This document shows, one piece after another, positions 11,591-27,800 of a DNA stretch of 64,000 nt (position 1 is its first letter; every line of letters begins with the position of its first letter). The notes beneath the pieces were generated by a model. The model did no database searches, was not told the origin of the DNA, and saw only the letters and a list, made by a program, of their open reading frames with translations. The stretch is taken from contig CM065691.1 of assembly GCA_017654935.2 (NCBI GenBank), positions 29,459,214-29,523,213 of the forward strand, written 5' to 3'. The translations under genes were made by a program, and so were the position numbers. This DNA comes from Phymorhynchus buccinoides (Eukaryota > Mollusca > Gastropoda > Neogastropoda > Raphitomidae).

Positions 11591-11835
11591 CCAAGTGTGG
11601 CAAAACAGATTTGCCTTCTCTGTTTGACAAAGGGAAGTAAAATAAGCCCCTCGAGTGATCTCCCGCCGGGCCACCAGAAGAGCTCATTTTCAGGCTGCAA
11701 CATAAAAGTCATTACTGTGAAGTAGGCAGAGGTTGTATCACTTCGCCTGTATTGAACGGCGCATGCTTAAATGGCGGCGCGTGCAGATTTCCACTCCGCC
11801 CGTGGATTGAGCAAAATGGCAGACCGACAGACGTA

Positions 11836-11992
11836 CGCGCGCGCGCACGCACAAGCATGCATACACGCACACACATGCACGCACACACATACATGCACGC
11901 ACGCACACACACGCACACACATGAATGCACGCACGCACGCACGCACACATGAATGCACGCACACATGAATGCACGCACACATGCATACACAG
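11836..11992. repeat. CA/CG-rich microsatellite (acgcacac, acatgaatgc units)
   Basis: Alternating purine-pyrimidine sequence for about 150 bp: (CG)n, then acgcacac and acatgaatgcacgc units. Frames on both strands through it (Cys/Val or His/Thr) are repeat translations. Confidence 0.9.
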
Positions 11993-12135
11993 TGGGTAGA
12001 TAAAAAATATATAAAAGATCACCCACACAGTGGGTCGTTAAAAATGATAAAAGATACATCGATTGATCAGAATGAGATGAGAGTTTGTTAGTCCCTGCAG
12101 TGCAGGGCTTAGTGATCTCACCCACCCGAAATATT

Positions 12136-12330
12136 CTAAGCAAGTCAAGTCAAGTTAAAATCATCTTTATTGAGGGTTAAAGAATAAGCTGACAGAGCTT
12201 TTTTTTCCCCATCCTGCAATGAAAAAGGCAGAGTCAAAGAGAGAGAGAGAGACAGATTAGAGGAAGGTACAAGCACAGAACTTCCAGAAGGCGGGGGAAC
12301 TATTTGTACGGAAGACCCCCCGGTATCCCC
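12136..12330 (-). mobile_element. Retroelement 3' part (family G), minus strand
   Basis: On the minus strand: ccccgtggggataccgg, ttcccccgccttctgg, aagttctgtgcttgta, tgactctgcctttttc, then aataaagatgattttaac and an (ACTTG)n tail. Other family G pieces are at 20330-21830, 38570-38745, 40935-40998, 47424-47752 and 52676-53340. The pentamer tail after an aataaa suggests retrotransposition. No reverse transcriptase seen. Confidence 0.7.
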
Positions 12331-13000
12331 ACGGGGGAGACAGCTTTTCAAAATTTCAATGTGAAAGGAGAAAAGTCTTGTCATTTCAAAGATCTAAAAC
12401 GACATTCCTCTGGACTGACGCATCCCCATGTCCTCCAAGATATCATCTTAAAGGTGGAAGATCAGGGCTTCTGAATTTTCCTGTCTCCTAAGGGGTACGC
12501 TCATCCCCTGTTTACAGTTTTAAATTAAGGGGTATTTTCACCCCCCGTTTAAAATGTCAAGACTCTATGCTTCTTACGTTAATTAAACGGCTTTTAAGAA
12601 TTTTACATCTAGGCTAGCGACTCCTCATTGTGACAGTAGCCTAGCAGACTATTGAAATGAGCGACGTCGTTATGTTACTGAAGACTAACGGCTGTGTTAA
12701 CGCATAAATCATCGTTTTAAATGCATCACCTCACTCGCTACTTGAGATTTTAATGGGTAAATCTCACACATGGTTTGACATTCTAGGGGGGGATTTGAGA
12801 GCTCTAGTGCGTAAATACGCACAATCTCTACGTTTTCAGAAGCCCTGAAGATGTAACCCCACACATGTACTATTTCCAACGCCTGGGATCTCTGACAAGA
12901 TCGACTCTATAGCCTTTCTGCAACATTCTTTGCTGTCATTTTCACCTGTCAGAATTGCTTCACGTGGACAAACCTTGCAAACTGTTTCACCTTGTCTAAA
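12331..13000. other. Intergenic, no gene recognised
   Basis: Unique-looking sequence with no repeat family or domain that I recognise. A loose inverted similarity (cagggcttctgaattttc near 12464, gttttcagaagccct near 12831) suggests an old foldback element of about 380 bp. Confidence 0.4.
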
Positions 13001-13149
13001 GGGCCAGCCACACGCCGACTAAAATCGTACGACTGTACAATACGATCACGTGGTCTCCAAGAACAAATGGTATGTGATTCGCGCTTCGAGATCACGTGAT
13101 CGAATCGTATTGTACAGTCGTACGATTTCAGTCGACGTGTGGCTGGCCC
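13001..13149. repeat. Near-perfect 149-bp inverted-repeat element (family J)
   Basis: The arm gggccagccacacgccgact plus aaaatcgtacgactgtacaa is mirrored almost completely by ttgtacagtcgtacgatttc and gtcgacgtgtggctggccc, leaving a loop of about 35 bp. It would fold into one long hairpin. The structure is that of a young MITE. Confidence 0.8.
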
Positions 13150-13249
13150 ATAATACCCTGTGACTTACAAACCCGCACGCTATGAAATGGCAAGCCATAA
13201 AAAACGTGCTTCCTTATGTTAAGTCAATACATTAATTGATTATTAAACA

Positions 13250-13370
13250 AACCTTCGGGACTTTCCTGGTATTGCAGTACCTCCAGGATCGTCCCACTAT
13301 CTTTATAGTTATTAATGTCCCATTTGTGCCTGTTCCAGACCGGAGGACGTTAAACGAACTTTCATAAACG
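13250..13370 (-). repeat. Interspersed repeat family R, copy 2 (inverted)
   Basis: The reverse complement matches the 2465-2582 unit: cgggactttcctggtattgc, gatcgtcccactatcttta and ccagaccggaggacgttaaa correspond to the mirrored landmarks of that copy. Confidence 0.65.
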
Positions 13371-13764
13371 TGCTTCCAGTAGGGCCTTCATGCGCTTGTA
13401 AGGATGTATACACTGTAATAATTTTTTTATTTATTTTGTCATTAGTTGTAACTGCGTGTTCTTAATTTGCATAACACGCATGACAGATGGAATTAAACAT
13501 GCGTACAATCAAATACGTAAATCGAGCAACATTGGCTTACTTCAGTCTTGGGTCCTGACTTCAGATATGAACCAAATTAACCATGAAGAATATTCTATGA
13601 ATCATTTTTTGGAAACAGGATTTAAATTGTCCATGTTTTTTCAGTTGTTTATTGTAAGCAAATAAACACATACTGTACACTGACAGAGAACAAGAATACA
13701 AAAGCGACAGCCGGCGAAATGTATTTCTAAGTATTAAGATGGCGAAAACCGTACAAAAATTACC

Positions 13765-14057
13765 TGAAACTCATTTTTGATGCTTCTTTCACTATCTCGG
13801 TTTGTGCAAAATAGACGAAGGGAAGTAACCAGTTCCAATTGTAGTGTGTAACTTTTTGCTGAGTTTTGTCCCCAACTTGAGCATCGAGGAAGCACTAGGT
13901 CTTGTACCCACTCATTTTTGATGCTTCTTTCACTACTGTATCTGGGCTTGTGCAAAATAGACGAAGGGAAGTAACCAGTTCCAATTGGAGTGTGTAAGTT
14001 TTTGCTGAGTTTTGTCCCTTACTTGAGCATCGAGGAAGCACTAGGTCTTGTACCCAA
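13765..14057. repeat. Tandem duplication, 2 copies of about 145 bp
   Basis: ctcatttttgatgcttcttt ... gaagggaagtaaccagttcc ... gaggaagcactaggtcttgt appears at about 13770 and again at about 13911, with few differences. Confidence 0.9.
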
Positions 14058-14514
14058 ACATGCAGAACAAGTTCGACTGTGGCCTACAAACGATACACAC
14101 GAATATTGAAGCAAAAATATTTGTTACAATTGGTTTTATTTGTAGTCTGTATGCCTGTTTCTTTACTACTCCATAGGTGTTTTGCCCTGGACAAAGGCTC
14201 CTTTGCAATGCTTGATAGATTTTCTGGTTTCAATCTCTCTAGCTTCTTAAAACACGACAGGTGACACAAAACTCAATAATGATGGTGGATTCTGATCAAA
14301 CCATGGCAAGCAATATAGGTGCCTAGTTTCACCCTTTACCCTAATAGCTTTTATAATTTGTAAATAGCCTCAAAATTCGGCCAATAGTCAAATAAGAGGA
14401 GCTGAATGACAATTGATTTCTACGGTAATGGACAATCTTTCACGAATGACACACTTGGAGCTTCTGCACAAACTCTTAGTGCTGCAGCCTTGAGGAATCT
14501 TTAAAACTTTTTTT

Positions 14515-15020
14515 TAAAGGGGCACCCTAATGGATGAGTTTTCTGCAAGAAACACGTCGAGATCACAAGGAAAACACCCTTTACAGATATCGCAACTCAC
14601 TTTGCTCTGGTTTCCTATAAATCAAACCGTCAAATCGGTGATTCCTCTTTGGCTGAAGTGCTGGAAGTCAGATTATTTGTTTTCTAATGGCCGCCTAAGT
14701 CGCTTAGACCAAATCACTAAATTTCCACAATACAAGCCTTTTTATTTTCAGTTTACCAAAAGGAGTTTCGCTCACAACAAATGAAATAGCTCCAATTTTT
14801 TTTTTTACTGCACTACAAAGAAGAAAAAGCTTCAACCACGAGTGTCTTCCACCTACCCCGTCCAAAATGGCTTCTCTCTCCGGCAACTCCAAGGAGGAAT
14901 CGCCGTTTTGATTTATATAATACCAGAGCAAAGTGAGTGATCCGGTCCTTCAAAAGGCCGTCTCTCTGGTGATCTCGACATGTTTCTGGCAAAAATTCAT
15001 CCGTCATGGTGCCCCTTTAA
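14515..15020. repeat. Inverted-repeat element family K, copy 1 (about 505 bp)
   Basis: aaaggggcaccctaatggat at the left is mirrored by ccgtcatggtgcccctttaa at the right. Arms continue with cgagatcac and ctttgctctgg, found again in reverse. A partial copy is at 37733-38075. Confidence 0.8.
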
Positions 15021-15667
15021 AGTACATCTGTTGAAATCAATGAAAATATGTTTGCTCAATTTTAAATTCAATCATTGCAATCCACAGTGCTAAATTCAGT
15101 ATGCATGTTTGACTGCGTGCATGGCAGTGAAATCTCTTTTCAGTTGGTTTTTGCTTCCGCCAATTGATGTTACGTTTTCTTCTTCTTCTTCAGAATCATG
15201 GGGTTATTTTCTTCTTTATTCCAACCTGTAACACAAACTGTAAAGGAGTCTGGAAGTATCAGGGCTGCCAGAGCTAGAGACAATATTTAGATAAAGATCA
15301 GAGTTGAAAACTTTGTGGAGTTTTGGAGGCAATGCAAGAATTTCAGAACCCATATATATTCATTTTCAAATGTTATTTCTTACAACAGCCTTTTAGGTAT
15401 AATTCATTATAACCAATTTTAAAGACTGGTGTGTATGTGTGTGTGTGCATGTGCAAGGGTGAAACCTGGACAAAATGAAAAGTAGAAAGGCTTGGGTTCT
15501 GGTGGGGTCAAGGGCCGACCGTTGTTTGTGAGTTTCAGCAAAGCCTCCCAAACATTTAAAAAAATTTTTTTTTACACTTTTACTACAGACCTTTATATAC
15601 AGGTTTCAGTTTTTTAAACAGTAAAACACCCCAACCCCCCTCATTCCAGGGTAATTATTCAGGAAAA

Positions 15668-15984
15668 TACAGTGGAACCTACCTTATAAGACCTCCCATT
15701 ATAAGACTCCCTCCCACATAAGACCTACTTCTCTGAGACATTGTCCTTCTTTCTTTGTAAGTATTAAAATGACCTTCCTTATAAGACCCCTCCTTTATAA
15801 GACCTCATTTTGGATTATTTTTGAAGGTCTTATAAGGGAGGTTCCACTGTTCTGCAAAGTGAGGATTTCCTGAAAAAAGGTCTTATAAGGGAGGTTCCAC
15901 TGTTCTGCAAAGTGAGGATTTCCTGAAAAAAGGTCTTATAAGGGAGGTTCCACTGTTCTGCAAAGTGAGGATTTCCTGAAAAAA
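15668..15984. repeat. pogo-like TA-flanked MITE (family C) with tandemised right end
   Basis: The left terminus is ta-cagtggaacctaccttat. The internal right terminus ggtcttataagggaggttcc-actgt is its mirror. The right end plus 30 bp of flank (tctgcaaagtgaggatttcc) is then repeated three times with a 53-bp period (starts 15826, 15879, 15932). A normal, non-expanded copy is at 50123-50301. Confidence 0.85.
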
Positions 15985-16668
15985 CAACAAAGCCAAATTC
16001 AGGGTTCCTACTTTTCCTCACATATGGTTTCATCCATGTGTGTGTGTGTGTTTATTACAGCAAAGTAATAAATGTGTAATCTATAAAACTGAGTTGAAGA
16101 GAGAAAAACATACATGTATCAGTCAATTACCATATTATATGGATGCAATTTCATTACTTAAATCTAAGTGCAATAATCATTCTCTCCCTGTAGAAACAGG
16201 CCGTAAAAATGGTATCCCAAGATCAGAACGGACAGGTAGAAAATGCAATAGAAATACTTTAGGCGACGAGTATCATTTTGAGTGTTCATTATTTTTCTGA
16301 TTTACGAAAGCAAATTCTACTAAATAGATGACTTTTTCCCAGATCCGCATTTTCTGTTTGTAATTTATTTTGTGGTAAAAAAGAGATTTAACTAAAATTA
16401 AGCAAATTCATTAAAGCATGCCATATCATATAAGTTTGAATCTTATGTTTGTTTAAAGTTGAAGTTTAATGAAATCCTCCATGCCCCAATAGGGGAAATG
16501 ACAGGATAATAAACTCTAGAATCTTGTGTGTGTGTGTGTGCGTGTGTGAACTGTTTCTTGTATTCTTTATCATTGTTTATGTGTATCAAACGCACCACAT
16601 AAATGGTTAGGCAGATGTAACGACAAAAGAAAACCTTCCCGACAATCACTGAAAATAGTCAGACATAT

Positions 16669-16952
16669 CGGCGGTGAGACTTTATTGATACTCGGAATGA
16701 CAAATACACCAGAATGTACAACATCAGATGAATACAACTGGCAGTGTACTGACCAGACCGCCAGGCGGTGAGACTTTATTGATACTCGGAATGACAAACA
16801 CACCAGAATGTACAACATCAGATGAATACAACTGGCAGTGTACTGACCAGACCGCCAGGCGGTGAGACTTTGATACTCGGAATGACAAACACACCAGAAT
16901 GTACAACATCAGATGAATACAACTGGCAGTGTACTGACCAGACCGCCAGGCA
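16669..16952. repeat. Tandem repeat, about 95 bp x 3
   Basis: gcggtgagactttattgata ... ccagaatgtacaacatcaga ... ctgaccagaccgccag is repeated at about 16671, 16764 and 16859. The unit ends gaccgccaggcggtgag, a small palindrome at each junction. Confidence 0.9.
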
Positions 16953-17741
16953 TCTACAGTGGAACTTCCACTACACGAGAAGAATAAAACCACCCGAAAC
17001 AAATGAACCCTACGTAAATCAATGATAACACAGATAATGAACACTTAGAAGCCATATTGTACAGTACTTGCCAAATCTCGAATCTGACAGGTTTTGGGGG
17101 CAATGATGTTGTAGAATGCAAATCAAGCATTATATTTAGTATGACCCCTACCCCACAATTAAGAAAACCAAAACAACAGAACTTGCAGTGCAACATTTCA
17201 TTCTTGACCAGAAGAGAATAAATTTATACCAAAAAAATCAATCAAATTATAAAATAATAAAGTTGTAATCTAAATTAAAAAAATGAAGTGGATGAAGCAT
17301 TTTAGTACTTTACAACATGGATAACCAATCACCTGTGATGCCTCCAGAAAATAAGTTGAAATAGTACCAAAATCTGAACAAGAGATCAACCCCTAAATTT
17401 AGCTCACACAAATAAATCAAAATCCTCTGCATGATTTACACTGCTTAGAGCCGGAAACAGGCAAACACAAACAAAAAACACAATCTTTCATGACAGAACT
17501 GCAAGTGTTCAAAGCTCTTAACAATTGCTGACCAGCACAGTGCGGTAACTGGACATTTTACTTTGCTGTTATTATTTTTTGGAAAACATGAGCCTTTCAG
17601 ACAATGAAAGTTTAGTGATGTTGTAACTATGATCCCATCATATTTATAAACTGAAAGATTGCAAGCGAAAAGGCTCAAGGTCCTACAAACTCTTGTTAAA
17701 ATGGCTTATCAAAATGTCTGTTTTGAAAGAAGACTATGAAT
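16953..17741. other. Intergenic, no gene recognised
   Basis: AT-rich sequence lacking recognisable repeats or domains. It lies downstream of ATP6V0C on its strand but is probably beyond its 3' UTR. Confidence 0.4.
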
Positions 17742-18276
17742 TTAACTCTTTCTATACTAACCTGCGATCTCGTCGCAGTGCATGCGCACAACGCCTCGTT
17801 ACTAAGGTAACGGGATATCGCATGTGAACTTTAAAAATTCATAGTTCATAGGTTAACAGTCATGCGTGCTTCAAAGTGGCTCAGAGGGCTACTACTACGT
17901 TTCATTCATGCCTCTAACACTGATTGGCTGGCTGCGGTTGGTGGTAACTGGTGTTTTACGTTTTCTCGACCCCTATGGCTGGCTGCGGTTATTTTGGGAC
18001 CTTAAAAATATATATTTTCGCTATTATGACTCAATATGAGTGTGCCTGGCTTGACAAAACATGCATTTATTTTAAAATATCACAAATCAAAACTAATCAA
18101 GTGGATGCTTTGAAACTGTTGCAGGTGTTAGTACTGTATATTGTGTACATATTGCCTAAATGTCACGTTTGTATCTGTTACCATTATTTATTTAAATTTT
18201 TTTTTGCAACCTATGCAAATCGGCCAGTACAGAACGCTTGCAAAGGGAAGCAACTGGCCAGCATGGAATGAGTTAA
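17742..18276. repeat. TTAA-flanked MITE (family V, piggyBac-like)
   Basis: TTAA-ctctttctatactaacc at the left is mirrored imperfectly by ggccagcatggaatgag-TTAA at the right. piggyBac transposons duplicate TTAA on insertion, so TTAA directly outside both arms supports that assignment. Length is about 535 bp with no transposase frame. Confidence 0.6.
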
Positions 18277-19328
18277 GCATGCTGTTTATTCAATACCATT
18301 AATTCAAGCAGCTCTGTGTTAACTGTTCACAGCACATTTATATGGCCGTCAAGAAAAATAAAATGTTTGTTTGCATGCATGCCAGAAACCAGACAGATCT
18401 ACAATTAAACAAAATTTCTCACTTGACCAACACTCCAGAATTACAACACTCATAAACATGACAAAATTCTCAACTACAATTTTTTGTTCTCCAAACATCA
18501 ATCACAGGGAACTCAATTTTCTTATCACAATTGGGGAAAAGAAAAAAAACAAAAAACATGTGAAGGAGACAATGAATCTACATGCTAAATGAATAAAAAA
18601 TAAATTGAAAGTGTGTTGATCTATGGAATGTTTAAATAATGACAAGGGGAAAATGCTTTTTTGTTCTGTGTAATTGTAAGCACACACAGTATTATCACAC
18701 CAGCCAACATTTAAACTAAGTCCAACTGTGGTCAATCTATTTTCTCACACACACTCACACTACCTCTGGAATAAGGTGCCTCGAGCAACTCAAGCCATCA
18801 TTCAACTAAGGGGGAAGGGGAATAAATGTCTCGTTATACTGCACTCCCACCGATTTCTGCAACTTGTAATGATCCTAATCCTAGTCGCATTTCATATTCT
18901 AAATCAACTGACAGCTTTGAATGATGAACTGATTATTACAAATGCATGTTTTCAATAGTTGCCGAGAATGTTCAGCATATGATATTACAACAAAATTATG
19001 CCTGCTGAAAAAAACATTCTTATACGCCCCTAATCTACTTGTATTCATAGTTCATACTTAACTGTCTGAAAGCACACACGATATTAAAGAAATAGTATGC
19101 TGGTAAAAACACTAACTTGCGCTCTTATCTTTCAGTAGATGATTCATTACTTTCTTTTCTGAATTTAGACTGAGCACAATGATTTGTTCTGATAAGTGGC
19201 AACCAGTTACACGCCACACATTATAAAAAAATTCTAAAACTTAAGCATAGGCTTTCCTATGCAGCTGACCATAGGCTGACAGAAAAGAAAACTCTCAAGC
19301 CTATATTCTGATCAAGAGAGCGCTCTTT
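18277..19328 (-). other. Probable ATP6V0C 3' UTR and downstream region
   Basis: AT-rich, with no coding signal. On the minus strand the first AATAAA after the stop is at 18285-18290, which would give a 3' UTR of about 1 kb ending at the edge of the family V element. Earlier polyadenylation through a variant hexamer is equally possible, so the 3' end is undetermined. Confidence 0.4.
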
Positions 19329-24537
<5,209 letters not shown>

Positions 24538-24849
24538 GATGAAGTTTGTTGAATTTACGAAGTTCTACACGCAACGGTAAGAGGCAAGCAAAGTCTCAGG
24601 AAAAGCCGGTAGCAGACTGTCTTCTCTCACAACACCGAAGATGGCGAATGCAGAAAGATCATGAGATCACATGACTTGCTTGATTACAGCCGTGTACCGT
24701 GTATTTTCATTGGTCCATTTTCCTCAAATGAATCCAACCAAATTCCTTATGAGAAATATTAACACTTCCGGTAAGTCAGGCCGCTTCCTTGGCTGATTTT
24801 TCACGTGGTGGGAAAGCAAGAAAAAGAAACAGCTTTTCTCCCCCTCAAC
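24538..24849. promoter_or_regulatory. Shared divergent promoter of ATP6V0C and PWP2
   Basis: 312 bp separate the two start codons. Motifs seen: ETS-type acttccgg (24764-24771); attgg, an inverted CCAAT (24709-24713); E-box cacgtg (24802-24807); M-box tcacatga (24667-24674); YY1-like aagatggcg (24638-24646). Immediately before the PWP2 ATG lies cttttctccccctc (24833-24846), which resembles a TCT/5'TOP-type start as found in ribosome-biogenesis genes. E/M-box elements are used by TFEB/MITF factors on V-ATPase genes. Function here is inferred. Confidence 0.75.
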
Positions 24850-24867
24850 ATGAAGTTTTCCTATCAA
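24850..24867 (+). CDS. PWP2: PWP2 coding exon 1
   Basis: Six codons (MKFSYQ) before gtaagc, phase 0. The start is chosen because MKF-Y followed by FSNLLG across the intron matches the family N-terminus. The exon is very short and intron 1 is 4.1 kb. Confidence 0.9.
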
Positions 24868-27800
24868 GTAAGCAATTTCACTTGTCAAAGACCTTGAAAG
24901 AGGCAGGACCTTGCGTTTCTGTCATACATCAATTTGCAATTAAATCGTTGTAGTCTCATTGATCTTGATTATCAAGACTTGATAAGTTGATAAGATTGAA
25001 CACAGACCTGTCTTAATTCCAGATTGAAAATGAACACAGGGATTAGTCCACGAGAAAAAGATGGTAATCTTGTATGTGACGATGAGGGTAAAGCTAATAT
25101 TTTAAACAACTACTTTTCTAGTGTATTTACTAGAGAAAACACAGACAATTTACCAAGTGTGAATTCTAAGGTGCCCCAGGCTCATAATTGTTCTGATATT
25201 CATGTTTCACAAGAACAGGTAAAAATGAAACTGAAGGAATTAGACCCCAACAAAGCCCAGGGCCCAGATAGAATGCCAGCACTGATTTTGAAAGAACTGT
25301 CTGAGGAGCTGGCCCCACCTCTATTGGCTCTATTTTATTTAACAAATCCTTACAAACAAAAAACAGGTGAGCTTGTCGCGTGCACATCTGTCGCTCGCTA
25401 TTATGACGGTGTGTATTTGCGACATTCACAAATTTCACTTTTTCCGTACTTGAACCATTTACTAACCCTAACCCTAACCCTACCCTATCACGGAAAAAGT
25501 GAAATTTGTGGTTCATGCTCAATGTCGCAAAATGCCACAAATACAGACTCTCAATCTCATAGGTAGCGAGCTGCAGATTTGCACGAGTGACAGATTTGCA
25601 TGCTACAGAGCTGCCCGCAGACTGGAAAAAAGCCGAAGTAGCACTAGCAGCCATCTTAAAAAAGGGTACAAAATCTGAACCAGAAAATTACCGGCCTGTA
25701 AGCCTCACGTGTATTATTTGCAAAATTTTAGAAAAATTGATTAGAGATACAGTTGTAGCCCACATGACAAATTTTAACCTGTATAGTGTATTCAGAATGT
25801 CAACATGGCTTTAGGACAGGAAGATCTTGTATGACCTAGTTGACGGATGTCATGGACAATTTTACTAAGTTTTTAGACGAAAAAGAAACTTTTAATGTGG
25901 TATATTTAGATTTTCGCAAGGCTTTTGACTCCGTCCCACACGAACGATTGCTATTAAACTTAAAGCTTCAGTCTTATGGTATAGATGGGAACATATTAAA
26001 ATGGATAGGAAATTTTCTTACAGGCAGAACACAAAAGGTACGAATAAATGGTAAATATTCTTCTGAAGCAGCAGTGTTGAGTGGCATTCCACAAGGTAGC
26101 ATCCTAGGCCCCATTCTGTTCACAATTTTCATTAATGATTTACCGGATCAAGTACTGAAGTAGAAAGCATGTAAAAATTTTGCGGACGATACCAAAATAT
26201 ACAATACTTCAAAAAATTCTAAAACAATTCAACATGACATTGACAAACTAATAAACTGGACAAAGAAATGGAATTTGTATTTTAATGATAGTAAATGTAA
26301 GGTGATGCATTTAGGAAAGAATAATCCAAGTTGCAATTATAAAATATCACATGGTACCGACAAACATATTCTAAAAACTTGCAAAGAAGAAAAGGATCTT
26401 GGAGTCATCTTTGACTCTGGATTAACATTTGATAACCATGTTAACACGGTAGAAGAAGTTTTCTTGGGTTAGATAATATAGTATTTTTAAAACTATATAA
26501 AAGTTTGGTCAGACCTCATCTAGAGTATGGAAATCAGGTCTGGAGTCCGTTTTTAAAAAGGCAATCGGCAGCATTAGAAAGGGTCCAAAGACGAGCAACA
26601 AAATTGATTAAAGGCGTTGGTCACCTTGATTACGAACACAGACTAAAAAAGTTGAAATTACCATCTCTGAAATATAGAAGAATTCGTTGGGATCTGATAA
26701 ACACATACAAAAATTTTCACAGTGATAATAATAGATTAATACTAATAAATCTTTGTTCCAGCTAACAACTGACTCAAGAACCCGTAACAGTGATTTAGAA
26801 ATACTAACCCAGTATAGCCGAACTAATATTAGAATTTTTTTCTTTCTAACAAGAGTAACAAAGTTTTGGAATTTTTACTCTTCCTGCACATATTAAACGA
26901 GCACAGAATCTAACACAATTCAAAAACCTCCTTGGTGGATACACCAACATATCAAAACTACAATATGAGCATGACTAAAAGGCAGATTTGCCGAAAACAA
27001 AATATAAAAACCTCTCAGCTGTGCAAAAGTTCAAACAAAAATGACAGGACAGTGAAGAGGCCGCGAGGCCTAATGTCCTAACTACCTGACCTGACCTGAC
27101 CTGAATTGAGGGTCATCTGATCCAAAATCCTTGAACATTCTTGTCAGCAAGATAATGGGATTTGCAGAAGCCAACCGAATCCTGAGGGAGGAGCAACATG
27201 GATTTAGGAACTTCATGCGAGCTCCTTGGGCTTGTGGACGAGCTCACTCACAGCATGGAGAGAGGAAAGCAGACGGACGTCTTGGTGATGGATTTCTCCA
27301 AGGCGTTTGACAAAGTGAGCCACTCCCTCCTGGTCCACAAGCTCATTCACTATGGCATCACGGGGCAGATCAACTCCTGGATCCATGACTTCCTCATGGA
27401 CAGAAAACAGGCGGTGGTTGTGGACGGCGCCTCATCGGAGACAGTGCCAGTAGAGTCAGGTGTCCCCCAGGGATCAGTGTTGGGCCCGACCCTCTTCCTG
27501 CTCTACATCAACAACTTACCAGAACGCCTGTCCTCCAGACTGTTCGCTGATGACACCCTCTGTCACAAAACTGGAATCAAATCAGGACCAGTCAATCCTT
27601 AAGCATGATCTCGACATGAGGGCAGAATGGGAGGGAAAATGGAGGATGAATTTTAGAGAAATGCCAATCCATGCATGTGGCAAGAAAAAAGAACGTGCAA
27701 ACCGGCAAGTATCATCTTCATGGCCAGACGCTGCAAACTGTGGAGGAAACAAAATACCTGGGTGTCACAATATCAAAAGATCTTAGTTTCTTACCTGGGA

